DNA from: an uncultured Aquimarina sp.
GTDB lineage: Bacteria; Bacteroidota; Bacteroidia; Flavobacteriales; Flavobacteriaceae
Direction: 5' to 3'
Assembly (NCBI GenBank): GCA_947501475.1
Contig: CANMWA010000006.1
Coordinates: forward strand, 1 to 64,000
DNA: 64,000 nt
Within the stretch, counting starts at the first letter, position 1; every line of letters begins with the position of its first letter. The notes beneath the pieces were generated by a model. That model worked only from the letters and a program-made list of their open reading frames with translations. It did no database searches and was not told the origin of the DNA. Below are positions 35,392 to 44,876 of the stretch, one piece after another. The translations under genes were made by a program, and so were the position numbers.

Positions 35392-35993
35392 GATTTTTTT
35401 AACTGAGAGTTAACCTCCTGGATGTAGTTGAGGATATCTTCTTTTCCTAATCCAGAACTAGATGATGTAATAAAATAATTAGGCATTTCTTCCCAGTATT
35501 CTAACATCATTTTGGTATAATTATCGATATGACTAGGTAGTTTATTTTTTGAAAGTTTATCAGCTTTAGTAAAAATAATAGAAAATGGTATTTGATTTTC
35601 GCCCAACCATTGCATAAATTCAAGATCTATCTTTTGTGGTTCGTGTCTAGAATCAACCAAAACAAAAGCGCTCACCAATTGAGATCTCTTTGAGAAATAT
35701 GCAGTAATAAATTTTTGAAATACTTTTTTTGCAGATTTAGATACTCTTGCATACCCATACCCAGGTAAATCAACCAAGAACCAGGTTTTGTTTATAATGA
35801 AATGATTGATCAGTTGTGTTTTTCCGGGTCTTCCTGAGGTTTTTGCTAAACTTTTACGATCAGTAAGCATATTGATCAATGAGGACTTTCCTACATTAGA
35901 TCTGCCAATAAATGCATATTCGGGTAACTTGTCCTTAGGGCATTTAGCAACATCGCTATTACTTATAACAAATTCAGCGCTGTTAATTTTCAT
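35388..35993 (-). CDS. Ribosome biogenesis GTP-binding protein YihA/YsxC (EngB)
   Basis: The 201-residue GTPase acts in late 50S subunit assembly. G1 is GRSNVGKSS (about residue 26), G3 is DLPGYGYA (about 75), G4 is TKAD (about 145) and G5 is the SSSSGLG region. Length is standard. An in-frame TTG nine bases upstream would add three residues; the ATG at 35993 fits homologues (MKINSAEFV). It lies 15 bp after the alpha/beta hydrolase gene, with which it is probably co-transcribed. Confidence 0.93.
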   Translation of the reverse strand: MKINSAEFVISNSDVAKCPKDKLPEYAFIGRSNVGKSSLINMLTDRKSLAKTSGRPGKTQLINHFIINKTWFLVDLPGYGYARVSKSAKKVFQKFITAYFSKRSQLVSAFVLVDSRHEPQKIDLEFMQWLGENQIPFSIIFTKADKLSKNKLPSHIDNYTKMMLEYWEEMPNYFITSSSSGLGKEDILNYIQEVNSQLKKS

Positions 35994-36008
35994 GACAAAC
36001 AAATGTGA

Positions 36009-36779
36009 TTAGAAATTACGTTCTTGTAACCAGTTGTGTAATAATCGATTAAATTCATCTGGATGCTCCATCATTGCAGCATGACCACATTTGTCAATCC
36101 AGTATAAATCAGAATCTGGTAATAATCTGTTAAAATCATCTGCAACTTCCGGAGGTGTAACATTATCATTTTTTCCCCAAATAATGCAGGTAGATGTGTT
36201 CATTTTAGGAAGATCCTTAGCCATATTATGACGAATGGCACTTTTGGCAATAGCCAGCGTTCTAATTAGTTTATTACGATCATTTACTGTAGTATACACT
36301 TCGTCGACAATTTCTTTTGTAGCTATAGCAGGATCATAAAATACATTCTCTGCTTTGGTTTTGATGTACTCATAATCTCCACGTTTAGGGTAGCTTTCTC
36401 CCATTGCGCTTTCATATAAGCCAGAACTGCCTGTTATTACAAGTGCTTTTACTTTTTCTGGAAACATTTTTGTGCACAATAGACCAATATGTCCACCAAG
36501 AGAATTGCCTAAAAGAATTACTTCTTTATCCTTATATCCTAAATGATCAATAAAATCTTTAAGGTATTTTGCATATGTGCTAACCTTAGTCTTGATCAAT
36601 GGTAAAGTATAAACGGGCAGTTCAGGGATCAGTACTTTATACCCATGTTCAGGAAAATATGAGCTTACACCTTCAAAGTTACTCAAGCCACCCATCAGAC
36701 CATGTAAAATGATGATTGGTGTACCCTCTCCCAAATCTAGATAATTAAATTTTCCGTCTTTTTTTAATTCGTGCCTCAT
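36009..36779 (-). CDS. Alpha/beta hydrolase
   Basis: The 256-residue protein has the alpha/beta hydrolase fold: oxyanion HGLMGG (about 26-31), nucleophile elbow GNSLGG (Ser about 93), acid Asp in GKNDNVTP (about 203) and His in CGHAAMMEHP (about 230). The catalytic triad is complete. There is no signal peptide. The substrate is unknown; the family includes esterases and C-C hydrolases. It is followed by yihA/engB 15 bp downstream and has a good minus-strand -7 element 25 bp upstream. It is divergent from the dcw cluster. Confidence 0.88.
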   Translation of the reverse strand: MRHELKKDGKFNYLDLGEGTPIIILHGLMGGLSNFEGVSSYFPEHGYKVLIPELPVYTLPLIKTKVSTYAKYLKDFIDHLGYKDKEVILLGNSLGGHIGLLCTKMFPEKVKALVITGSSGLYESAMGESYPKRGDYEYIKTKAENVFYDPAIATKEIVDEVYTTVNDRNKLIRTLAIAKSAIRHNMAKDLPKMNTSTCIIWGKNDNVTPPEVADDFNRLLPDSDLYWIDKCGHAAMMEHPDEFNRLLHNWLQERNF

Positions 36780-36804
36780 TAATGCTTCTTACAAGAATTA
36801 AAAG

Positions 36805-36812
36805 CAAATATA
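36805..36812 (-). promoter_or_regulatory. -7 element of the hydrolase-yihA operon
   Basis: CAAATATA on the plus strand reads TATATTTG on the minus strand, an exact TAnnTTTG match 26 bp upstream of the hydrolase start. Confidence 0.5.
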
Positions 36813-37012
36813 GCATTTTCATAATTAGTTTTAAGTTTTTTTATTAATACTGCAGAATGAATTTTTATATATTTTTTTCTGCTTATTATTTATGCCAACA
36901 GTTTAGGTAAAACCAAGAATTCATAAGCCTTTTCGTAGAGTGTTGATAGACAAAAAATTAAAGTTTTTAATAGCTTCATAATGGCTTTTAAATACCATAA
37001 CTTATTAACAAT

Positions 37013-37089
37013 GTGGTAAATTGTGGTAAAAAGTGGTAATTTTTTCAATATATTTGGCTAATTAAACGTTTAGGGAAACGAAGTGGTAA
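37013..37089 (+). promoter_or_regulatory. Candidate MraZ operator and dcw promoter
   Basis: GTGGTAA occurs at 37013, 37023 and 37033, an exact 10-bp period, and again at 37083, 50 bp further and therefore in the same helical phase. The fourth copy contains the mraZ start codon. A perfect -7 element TATATTTG lies at 37049-37056. MraZ of E. coli binds TGGGN repeats with 5-bp gaps upstream of mraZ; here TGGTA with 5-bp gaps has the same architecture. The boxes sit where a repressor would block the -33 region. The remainder of 36813-37012 is AT-rich with nothing else recognised. Confidence 0.65.
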
Positions 37090-37553
37090 ATCTAATAGGC
37101 ACATATGAATGTAAGGCAGACGCTAAGGGGCGTCTAATGATGCCTGTTGCTTTTAAGAAACAACTTTCGCCTATGCTAAAAGATGGTTTTGTATTGAAAA
37201 GATCAGTTTTTCAGTCGTGTTTGGAGTTGTATCCAATGGCAGAATGGGATCTTTTAATGCAGAAAATTAATAAGCTTAACCGCTTTAAAAAGAAGAATAA
37301 TGATTTTATCAGAAGGTTTACGGCTGGTGTTAAAATCGTTGAAATTGATTCGGCAGGTCGTCTTTTGGTGCCAAAAGATTTGATCAGTTTTGCAGGAATT
37401 ACCAAGGAATTAGTACTGTCTTCAGCGGTTAATATTATTGAAATATGGGATAAGAATCAGTATGAAAAAGCAATCGATGATGTGGCTGTTGATTTTGCTG
37501 ATTTAGCAGAAGAAGTAATGGGATTTGACAATGAAGCAGATGGAGTATCATAA
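37083..37553 (+). CDS. mraZ: Division/cell wall cluster transcriptional repressor MraZ
   Basis: The 156-residue DNA-binding protein is the first gene of the dcw cluster. Two AbrB-like halves each carry the Asp-x3-Arg motif: KADAKGRLMMP (about 11-21) and EIDSAGRLLVP (about 88-98). The start is GTG at 37083, which itself forms part of a GTGGTAA box, so bound protein could affect both transcription and translation. It overlaps rsmH by about 23 bp. It is expected to repress its own operon through the upstream boxes. Confidence 0.95.
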   Translation: MVNLIGTYECKADAKGRLMMPVAFKKQLSPMLKDGFVLKRSVFQSCLELYPMAEWDLLMQKINKLNRFKKKNNDFIRRFTAGVKIVEIDSAGRLLVPKDLISFAGITKELVLSSAVNIIEIWDKNQYEKAIDDVAVDFADLAEEVMGFDNEADGVS

Positions 37554-38436
37554 CCCAGTTTTATTAAAAGATACTGTTGATGGTTTGGTGATTAAACCAA
37601 GTGGAGTGTATGTAGATGTGACATTTGGAGGAGGGGGGCATTCTAGAGAGATTTTAAAAAGATTAGGTCCTAAAGGAAAGCTGTTTGCTTTTGATCAGGA
37701 TTTGGATGCTTTGAAGAATGCGATAGAAGATGATCGATTCGTATTGATTAATGAAAACTTTAGGTTTATTAAGCGTTTTCTAAGATTTCATGGAATAAAA
37801 AAAGTAGATGGTATTCTTGGGGATTTTGGAGTTTCTTCTCATCAATTTGATGTAGCTGAAAGAGGGTTTTCTACTCGATTTGAAGCTGATTTGGATATGA
37901 GAATGAATCAAAATAAAGATTTGTCGGCATATAATGTTGTGAATGAATATGAAGAATCTGACCTGAGAACAATGTTTTTGCAATATGGAGAATTAAGAAA
38001 TGCTCCTAAGCTTGCAAGAGCAATAGTTGGAGCTAGAAAAGAAGAGCCAATTAAAACAAGTGTAGCATTAAAAGAAGTGTTAAGACCATTTTTGGTAAGG
38101 CATAAAGAACATAAAATATTGGCTCAAATTTATCAAGCTATTAGAATTGAAGTAAATCAAGAAATTGAAGCTCTTAAGGAGTTTTTGTTGCAAACAGAGA
38201 GCTTGTTGGGTGTAGGTGGTAGATTGAGTTTGATATCCTACCATTCTCTTGAAGATAGATTGGTTAAACGATTTATTCGTAGCGGTATGTTTGAAGGAGA
38301 ACCAGAAAAAGATTTGTACGGAAATGTATCTGTGCCATTCAAAAAAGTTGGAGGATTAATCATTCCAACAGATAAAGAGATTAAAGAAAATAACAGGGCA
38401 CGTAGTGCTAAACTTAGAGTAGCAACAAAGATTTGA
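37531..38436 (+). CDS. rsmH: 16S rRNA (cytosine(1402)-N(4))-methyltransferase
   Basis: The SAM-dependent methyltransferase is of about 301 residues. Motifs: VDVTFGGGGHSREIL (SAM binding, about 30), GDFGVSSHQFDVAERGFS (about 100), LISYHSLEDRLVKRF (about 235) and the C-terminal NNRARSAKLRV. ATGs at 37531 and 37540 are both possible; homologues usually begin just before the YHNPVLL segment, so 37540 is equally likely. The gene overlaps mraZ upstream and ftsL by 4 bp (TTGA) downstream. Confidence 0.94.
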   Translation: MKQMEYHNPVLLKDTVDGLVIKPSGVYVDVTFGGGGHSREILKRLGPKGKLFAFDQDLDALKNAIEDDRFVLINENFRFIKRFLRFHGIKKVDGILGDFGVSSHQFDVAERGFSTRFEADLDMRMNQNKDLSAYNVVNEYEESDLRTMFLQYGELRNAPKLARAIVGARKEEPIKTSVALKEVLRPFLVRHKEHKILAQIYQAIRIEVNQEIEALKEFLLQTESLLGVGGRLSLISYHSLEDRLVKRFIRSGMFEGEPEKDLYGNVSVPFKKVGGLIIPTDKEIKENNRARSAKLRVATKI

Positions 38437-38747
38437 AGCAAACAATTTATGACATATTAAAAGGTAAGTTTCTTATTGCAGATGATGCAATGAAAAATTG
38501 GAGAATGCTTTTGTTTTTGTCTTTTCTGGCAATAATAATGATTGCTAGTTCTCATAATGCAGAGAGTAAAGTTCATGAAATTGCTCGATTAAATAACGAA
38601 GTGAGGGAATTGAGAACTCAATTCGTTGATGGAAAAACTGAATTAATGAGGTTTAAAATGGAATCCTCAATAATTAAAAAGATGCAAAAAAAAGGACTTA
38701 ACCGTCCGACAAGACCACCAAGAAAAATAATTGTAAAAAATCAATAA
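38433..38747 (+). CDS. ftsL: FtsL-like cell division protein
   Basis: The 104-residue bitopic protein has a short cytoplasmic N-terminus, one membrane span (about 24-40, MLLFLSFLAIIMIAS) and a periplasmic helix of coiled-coil character (ARLNNEVRELRTQF, about 50-85). This and its place between rsmH and the division transpeptidase mark it as FtsL, although sequence similarity across phyla is low. The start is TTG at 38433, overlapping the rsmH stop. It should recruit FtsQ/FtsW/FtsI to the septum. Confidence 0.85.
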   Translation: MKQTIYDILKGKFLIADDAMKNWRMLLFLSFLAIIMIASSHNAESKVHEIARLNNEVRELRTQFVDGKTELMRFKMESSIIKKMQKKGLNRPTRPPRKIIVKNQ

Positions 38748-38753
38748 ACTGTT

Positions 38754-40748
38754 TTGGCAATAAAAGAGAAAAACATATTAAATCGCTTGTATTTTATCGC
38801 AGCATGCATGTTTGTCTTTGCAGTTATGGTATTGATTAAATTGATCAATATACAGTTTGTTAATGGTGATATATATCGTGAAAAAGCTCAAGAAAGAGTT
38901 TTTAAAACTTTTGATATTCCTGCAAATAGAGGTAATCTATATGATAGTAATGGAAATTTGCTTGCTACTTCTGTACCAAAATATGACATTCGATTTGATG
39001 CACTTACAGTAACGGATAAAGATTTTAGAGAGCAAGTAAAACCTTTATGTGAAGCATTGTCAAAAGAGTTTGGAAAACCGACTTCATACTATGATAAAAT
39101 TATAAGAACAGCTAGGGCAAACAAAAACAGGTATTTGTTGATTCGTAGAAACCTAGGATATTCTCAGTATATGAGGGTTAAAGAATTTCCTCTATTTAGT
39201 TTTGGAGCAAACCGAGGTGGGTTAATTGTAGAACAACGTACCGTCAGAGAACATCCCATTGGTAAGATTGCCGAACGTACTGTTGGATACGAAAGAAGGG
39301 ATGAAAATGGATATTATACACGTGTGGGCTTAGAAGGGGCTTATGGATCGTTTTTAAGAGGGAAGGATGGAAAAAGAAAAAAACAAAAAATAGCAAAAAA
39401 CCAATGGAAACCTATAGGAGATGCAAATGAGGTTGAGCCTCAAGATGGTTATGATGTAGTTTCTACTATTAATGTAAATGTACAGGATATAGCACATCAT
39501 GCATTACTAGGGCAATTAGAGAAATTTGAAGCAGAACACGGTACAGTTGTCGTAATGGAAACCAAAACAGGAGAGATAAAAGCTATTTCCAATCTTGGGC
39601 GTACCAAAGCTGGTAAATATTATGAAAAGTTAAACTATGCAGTGGGTGAATCTCATGAGCCAGGATCAACATTTAAATTGATGACTATAGTTGCAGCACT
39701 AGAAGATAGAGTAATAGATTCTAGTTATGTGATAGATACCGAAAAAGGGCAGGTACGATTCTATGATAGAATTGTTAGAGATTCTAAATGGGGAGGATAT
39801 GGAAAAATATCTGCAGCAAAAGCTTTTGAATTGTCTTCAAATACAGCATTTGCTAAAATGATCGATCAAAACTATAAAGATAACCCTAGACGATTTGTTG
39901 ATCGATTAATCAATATGGGGTTAGGAGAAAGATTAGGATTGTCTATTAAAGGAGAAGGGGTGCCTAAGATTCCTTATCCAGGAGATAAAGATTGGTATGG
40001 TACTACATTGCCTTGGATGGCACATGGGTATGGAGTTGCACTTACTCCGTTGCAAACACTGGCATTTTATAACGCTATTGCTAATGACGGAGAGATGGTA
40101 AAACCAAGATTTATTAAAGAAGTAAAGACTTGGGATAAAACCCGAGAAAAATTTGATAGAGAAATACTAAACCCTACTATTTGTTCTAAAGAAACGGCTA
40201 GAATTGCTCAAGAGATGATGAGAAATGTTGTGAAGAGAGGGACGGCAGATAATATTAACACAGATAACTTTCTTATAGCTGGCAAAACAGGTACATGTTG
40301 GGGTAATTATGGTAAAGATAAAGAACGAGAATATATATCGTCTTTTGCAGGATACTTCCCTGCAGATAATCCTATCTATTCGTGTATAGTAGTAATTCAT
40401 AAACCAAATAAAGAGATAGGATATTATGGAAATGAAGTAGCTGCACCAGTTTTTAAAACCATAGCTACCAAAATATATAATGATATACCAGTGATTGATG
40501 AAGTGTCTCCGTTGGTTGAAGAAAGTAATTTGGTAAGTAAAAGCTATGATGCATATTTTGAAAAAGCACAGAAGTATAAAACTATAATGCCTAATGTGAA
40601 AGGGATGCCAGCAATGGATGTGATTTCGCTTTTAGAAAACATGGGGCTAAAAGTAATGTTAAAAGGCTCTGGCAAAGTAGTAAAGCAATCTATAGAACCA
40701 GGGGTAAAAATAGAGTTAAATCAAACTGTAAAGTTAGAGTTGTCGTGA
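38754..40748 (+). CDS. ftsI: Septal peptidoglycan transpeptidase (PBP3/FtsI type) with PASTA domain
   Basis: The 664-residue class B penicillin-binding protein has an N-terminal membrane anchor (about 12-32) and a dimerisation domain (about 45-230). The transpeptidase domain carries the active site Ser in GSTFK (about 304), SSN (about 364) and KTGT (about 508). A C-terminal PASTA module covers about 605-664. It cross-links septal peptidoglycan in the periplasm with FtsW. The start is TTG at 38754. It overlaps murE by 4 bp (GTGA). The PASTA tail is common in this phylum's FtsI. Confidence 0.94.
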   Translation: MAIKEKNILNRLYFIAACMFVFAVMVLIKLINIQFVNGDIYREKAQERVFKTFDIPANRGNLYDSNGNLLATSVPKYDIRFDALTVTDKDFREQVKPLCEALSKEFGKPTSYYDKIIRTARANKNRYLLIRRNLGYSQYMRVKEFPLFSFGANRGGLIVEQRTVREHPIGKIAERTVGYERRDENGYYTRVGLEGAYGSFLRGKDGKRKKQKIAKNQWKPIGDANEVEPQDGYDVVSTINVNVQDIAHHALLGQLEKFEAEHGTVVVMETKTGEIKAISNLGRTKAGKYYEKLNYAVGESHEPGSTFKLMTIVAALEDRVIDSSYVIDTEKGQVRFYDRIVRDSKWGGYGKISAAKAFELSSNTAFAKMIDQNYKDNPRRFVDRLINMGLGERLGLSIKGEGVPKIPYPGDKDWYGTTLPWMAHGYGVALTPLQTLAFYNAIANDGEMVKPRFIKEVKTWDKTREKFDREILNPTICSKETARIAQEMMRNVVKRGTADNINTDNFLIAGKTGTCWGNYGKDKEREYISSFAGYFPADNPIYSCIVVIHKPNKEIGYYGNEVAAPVFKTIATKIYNDIPVIDEVSPLVEESNLVSKSYDAYFEKAQKYKTIMPNVKGMPAMDVISLLENMGLKVMLKGSGKVVKQSIEPGVKIELNQTVKLELS

Positions 40749-42208
40749 TAGAATTAAAAGACATATTATATAAAGTCGCTATCAATGCTGTTGTGGGTAA
40801 CACTACAATGAGTGTTGGTGAGATTGATTTTGATTCTAGAAAGATTAAAAACAATGATGTTTTTGTAGCAATTCGAGGAACAGTTTCAGATGGTCATGAT
40901 TTTATTATAAAGGCAATAGAGAAAGGAGCAAAAACTATTGTTTGCGAAGAAATCCCAGAGCTTAGAATCAAAGATGTAACCTATATAGAGGTAGAAGATA
41001 CTCAAGTTGCCTTAGCGGTAATGGCTTCCAATTATTACGATTCGCCTTCAGAGAATCTAAAATTGATTGGTGTAACTGGTACTAACGGAAAAACAACAAT
41101 AACAACATTATTATATCAACTTTTTAAAAAAGCAGGCTATAAAGTAGGACTACTTTCAACAGTTAAGGTTTTAGTAGATAATCAAGAGTTTAAAGCTACG
41201 CATACAACCCCAGATTCTTTAACTATTAATAGTTATTTAAAAATGATGAATGAATCAGGGGTAGAATATTGCTTTATGGAAGTTAGCTCACATGGGATTC
41301 ATCAAAAACGTACCCAGGGATTATCATTTGCCGGAGGGATTTTTACAAACTTATCTCATGATCACCTGGATTATCATAATACTTTCAAGGAATATCGAGA
41401 TGTGAAAAAGGTGTTTTTTGATGACTTGTCAAGTAAAGCATTTGCCTTAATAAATAAGGATGACAAAAATGGGGCAATCATGCTTCAAAACACTAAAGCA
41501 AAACAATATAGTTATGCTTTGAAATCCTTCGCTGATTTTAGAGGGCAAATTTTAGAAAATAGCATTGGTGGATTGTTATTGAAATTAAACGATCACGAGG
41601 TCTGGAGTAAGCTGATAGGTAAATTTAATGCTTACAATTTACTAGCAATTTTTGGCACCGCAGAATTGTTAGGACTAGAAACGCTCGAAACTTTACAATT
41701 ATTAAGTGATCTAGAAAGTGTAAGTGGTAGGTTTCAATACCTCATATCTGATCAAAAAATTACAGCAATAGTTGATTATGCACATACGCCAGATGCATTA
41801 AAAAATGTATTAGAAACTATTAATGATATAAGAACTAATAATGAAACACTGATCACAGTGGTTGGTTGTGGTGGGGATAGAGATAAAATGAAGCGCCCAG
41901 TAATGGGTAACATAGCTGCTAAACATAGTAATAAAGCAATTTTCACAAGTGATAATCCAAGAACCGAAAATCCTAATCTAATTATAGAGGATATAGAAAA
42001 AGGTGTGGAGCCACAAGACTATAAAAAAACACTATCAATTACAGACAGAAAACAAGCTATCAAAACGGCATGCCAATTAGCAGAAAAAGAAGATATCATT
42101 TTGATAGCTGGAAAAGGACATGAAACCTATCAAGAAATTGATGGGCAACGAATAGATTTTAATGATTTTGAAATTATAAAAGAAGAACTAAAAAAACTAA
42201 ATAAATAA
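40745..42208 (+). CDS. murE: UDP-MurNAc-tripeptide synthetase
   Basis: The 487-residue Mur ligase adds the third stem-peptide residue. The ATP loop is GTNGKTT (about 116), the H/D-rich centre follows (SHDHLDYH) and the specificity motif is DNPR (about 403), which marks meso-diaminopimelate as the substrate. The start codon is GTG at 40745, overlapping the ftsI stop. murF, which usually follows in other phyla, is absent here; mraY comes next after a 42-bp gap. Confidence 0.95.
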   Translation: MIELKDILYKVAINAVVGNTTMSVGEIDFDSRKIKNNDVFVAIRGTVSDGHDFIIKAIEKGAKTIVCEEIPELRIKDVTYIEVEDTQVALAVMASNYYDSPSENLKLIGVTGTNGKTTITTLLYQLFKKAGYKVGLLSTVKVLVDNQEFKATHTTPDSLTINSYLKMMNESGVEYCFMEVSSHGIHQKRTQGLSFAGGIFTNLSHDHLDYHNTFKEYRDVKKVFFDDLSSKAFALINKDDKNGAIMLQNTKAKQYSYALKSFADFRGQILENSIGGLLLKLNDHEVWSKLIGKFNAYNLLAIFGTAELLGLETLETLQLLSDLESVSGRFQYLISDQKITAIVDYAHTPDALKNVLETINDIRTNNETLITVVGCGGDRDKMKRPVMGNIAAKHSNKAIFTSDNPRTENPNLIIEDIEKGVEPQDYKKTLSITDRKQAIKTACQLAEKEDIILIAGKGHETYQEIDGQRIDFNDFEIIKEELKKLNK

Positions 42209-42250
42209 AAATCCTAAGGCCTTTTATGAAGAGGCAAAAGGTGTTAACCT

Positions 42251-43480
42251 ATGCTATATTATCTATTTGAATATTTGGAAAACGAATACCAGTTCCCCGG
42301 GGCGTCGTTATTTCAATTTATCACTTTTAGAGCTGCAATGGCGATTATATTATCGTTGTTGATTTCTACCATATATGGTAAGCGAATCATAAGATTTTTG
42401 AGAAGGAAACAAATGGGAGAGAGTATTCGCGAATTAGGATTAGATGGTCAGGCAGAAAAAGCAGGAACTCCTACTATGGGAGGTGTAATTATTATTCTAG
42501 CAACCTTGGTCCCTGTATTGTTATTCGCAAAACTAGACAATGTATATGTGATCTTACTTATCGTGACAACACTTTGGATGGGAGTGATTGGTTTTACAGA
42601 TGATTTTTTAAAAATACAGAAAAAAGATAAAGAAGGATTGGCTGGTAAATTTAAGGTGATTGGTCAGGTTGGTCTTGGCCTTATCGTGGGTTGTACAATG
42701 TACTTTCATGGTGATATAACAGTTAAACAAGAAAAATTGAATTCAGACACTCAACAAGTAGTTACAACCGAGAAGGATTCTGATTTTAATCCAGCAATAA
42801 AATCTACCAAAACAACGCTGCCATTTTTTAAGAACAATGAATTTGACTATGCAGATTTGATTACATGGATAAGTCCTGATTTAACCAAATATGCTTGGCT
42901 GGTCTTTATTCCAATTGTAATTTTTATTGTTACAGCAGTATCCAATGGTGCTAATCTTACAGATGGGATAGATGGATTAGCAGCGGGATCATCGGCAATA
43001 ATAGTATTAACACTAGCGCTGTTTGCATGGGTGTCTGGTAATATTGTTTTTTCAGATTATCTCAATGTCATGTATATCCCCAAATCTGGAGAGATGACCA
43101 TTTTTATAACTGCTTTTGCAGGAGCATTAGTAGGATTTCTGTGGTATAATACCTATCCAGCACAGGTGTTTATGGGAGATACAGGTAGTTTAACAATAGG
43201 AGGCATAATAGCGGTAATAGCAATTGCTATTCGTAAAGAGTTTTTAATACCTATAGTGTGCGGAATATTTTTTATCGAAACCTTATCGGTTATGATACAG
43301 GTGAGTTGGTTTAAATATACGCGAAAGAAGTACGGCGAAGGGCGAAGAATATTTTTAATGTCTCCGTTGCATCACCATTATCAAAAGAAAGGTATCCATG
43401 AAAGCAAGATTGTAGCTAGGTTTTGGATTGTTGGGATTTTTCTGGCAATTATAGCAGTGGTTACATTAAAAGTGAGATAA
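42251..43480 (+). CDS. mraY: Phospho-N-acetylmuramoyl-pentapeptide transferase
   Basis: The 409-residue polytopic inner-membrane enzyme makes lipid I. It has about ten membrane spans and the conserved aspartates in FTDDFLK (about 115-121), [12 protein letters not shown] (about 235) and MGDTGS (about 310), plus the [11 protein letters not shown] loop. A hydrophilic insertion of about 45 residues after residue 160 makes it longer than the E. coli protein; I believe this is usual in Bacteroidota. It ends one base before murD. Confidence 0.95.
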   Translation: MLYYLFEYLENEYQFPGASLFQFITFRAAMAIILSLLISTIYGKRIIRFLRRKQMGESIRELGLDGQAEKAGTPTMGGVIIILATLVPVLLFAKLDNVYVILLIVTTLWMGVIGFTDDFLKIQKKDKEGLAGKFKVIGQVGLGLIVGCTMYFHGDITVKQEKLNSDTQQVVTTEKDSDFNPAIKSTKTTLPFFKNNEFDYADLITWISPDLTKYAWLVFIPIVIFIVTAVSNGANLTDGIDGLAAGSSAIIVLTLALFAWVSGNIVFSDYLNVMYIPKSGEMTIFITAFAGALVGFLWYNTYPAQVFMGDTGSLTIGGIIAVIAIAIRKEFLIPIVCGIFFIETLSVMIQVSWFKYTRKKYGEGRRIFLMSPLHHHYQKKGIHESKIVARFWIVGIFLAIIAVVTLKVR

Positions 43481-43481
43481 A

Positions 43482-44816
43482 GTGAAAAGGTTAGTAGTTC
43501 TTGGTGCAGGAGAAAGTGGAGTAGGAACTGCTATTCTGGGAAAAAAAGAAGGATATGATGTTTTTGTTTCTGATAAAGGAACAATTGCAGATGATTATAA
43601 AGAAGTTCTTAGAAATTTTGAAATCGAATGGGAAGAGCAACAACATACCGAAGATAAGATCTTCAATGCTGATGTTGTAATGAAAAGCCCAGGGATTCCT
43701 GATAGTGTAACTCTGGTAAAGAGTTTGCTTAGAAAAGGAATTTCAGTGGTGTCTGAGATAGAGTTTGCTTCAAAATATACCAAAGCAATACTAGTAGGGA
43801 TCACCGGAAGCAATGGAAAAACTACTACTACAATGCTTACTCATCATGTGCTAAAGCATGGTGGAATTGAAGTAAACATGGGAGGTAATATCGGAGATAG
43901 TTTTGCGAAACAAGTTGCTGAAAACGATAAACCGTTTTATGTGCTTGAAATTAGTAGTTTTCAGCTTGACGGTATTTTAGACTTTGCACCGCATATTGCA
44001 ATCCTGACTAATATTACACCCGATCATTTGGATCGATACGAGTATAAAATTGAAAATTATATCGCATCAAAATTCAGAATAGTAATGAATCAAACCGAAG
44101 AGGACTATTTTATTTATGATGCAGATAATGAACTGATAACAGAATATCTGAAACAATATCCTATTCGTTCAAAATTGTTGCCTTTTTCTTTAAAGAAAAC
44201 GGTAGAAAACGGAGGGTATTTAGAAGAAGAAAATATAAAAATAACTATAGATAACAACACACTGATCATGCCAACAAAAAATTTAGCACTAGAAGGAAAT
44301 CATAATGTAAAAAATGCTATGGCTGCAGCCACAGTAGCACAATTACTGAAAATTAGAAAAGCTACTATTAGAGAGTGTCTTGAGAATTTTCACGGAGTAG
44401 AGCATCGATTAGAAAGTGTGCTAAAGATTAATAATGTTCAATATATCAACGATTCTAAAGCAACCAATGTTAATGCAACATTTTATGCATTAGATGCTAT
44501 GAAATCTGCTACCGTATGGATTGTAGGAGGAGTAGATAAAGGAAATGATTATAGTGAATTGTATGCTCTAGTGAATGAAAAAGTAAAAGCGATTATATGC
44601 CTGGGTGTCGATAACTCAAAAATTATTAATGCTTTTGGAAATTGTGTAGACAATATAACAGAAACCCAATCTATGAAAGAAGCTGTGAATATGGCATACA
44701 AAATCGCTGAACGAAATGAAAATGTATTGTTGTCGCCAGCATGTGCAAGTTTTGATTTGTTTAAAAATTATGAAGAAAGAGGAAGGCAATTTAAAGAAGC
44801 TGTAAGAGAATTATAA
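43482..44816 (+). CDS. murD: UDP-MurNAc-L-alanine--D-glutamate ligase
   Basis: The 444-residue cytoplasmic Mur ligase adds D-Glu to the stem peptide. The N-terminal Rossmann GAGESGVG is near residue 8, the ATP loop GSNGKTTT near 108, NITPDHLDRY near 178 and the central-to-C-terminal VEHRLE/NDSKATN near 300-325. The start is GTG at 43482. A 60-bp gap separates it from ftsW. Confidence 0.95.
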   Translation: MKRLVVLGAGESGVGTAILGKKEGYDVFVSDKGTIADDYKEVLRNFEIEWEEQQHTEDKIFNADVVMKSPGIPDSVTLVKSLLRKGISVVSEIEFASKYTKAILVGITGSNGKTTTTMLTHHVLKHGGIEVNMGGNIGDSFAKQVAENDKPFYVLEISSFQLDGILDFAPHIAILTNITPDHLDRYEYKIENYIASKFRIVMNQTEEDYFIYDADNELITEYLKQYPIRSKLLPFSLKKTVENGGYLEEENIKITIDNNTLIMPTKNLALEGNHNVKNAMAAATVAQLLKIRKATIRECLENFHGVEHRLESVLKINNVQYINDSKATNVNATFYALDAMKSATVWIVGGVDKGNDYSELYALVNEKVKAIICLGVDNSKIINAFGNCVDNITETQSMKEAVNMAYKIAERNENVLLSPACASFDLFKNYEERGRQFKEAVREL

Positions 44817-44876
44817 TATAGATAAAGAAATACAATTTATAAAAATTAAAAAAATAAGGATAGTTAGTTCAAAAGG

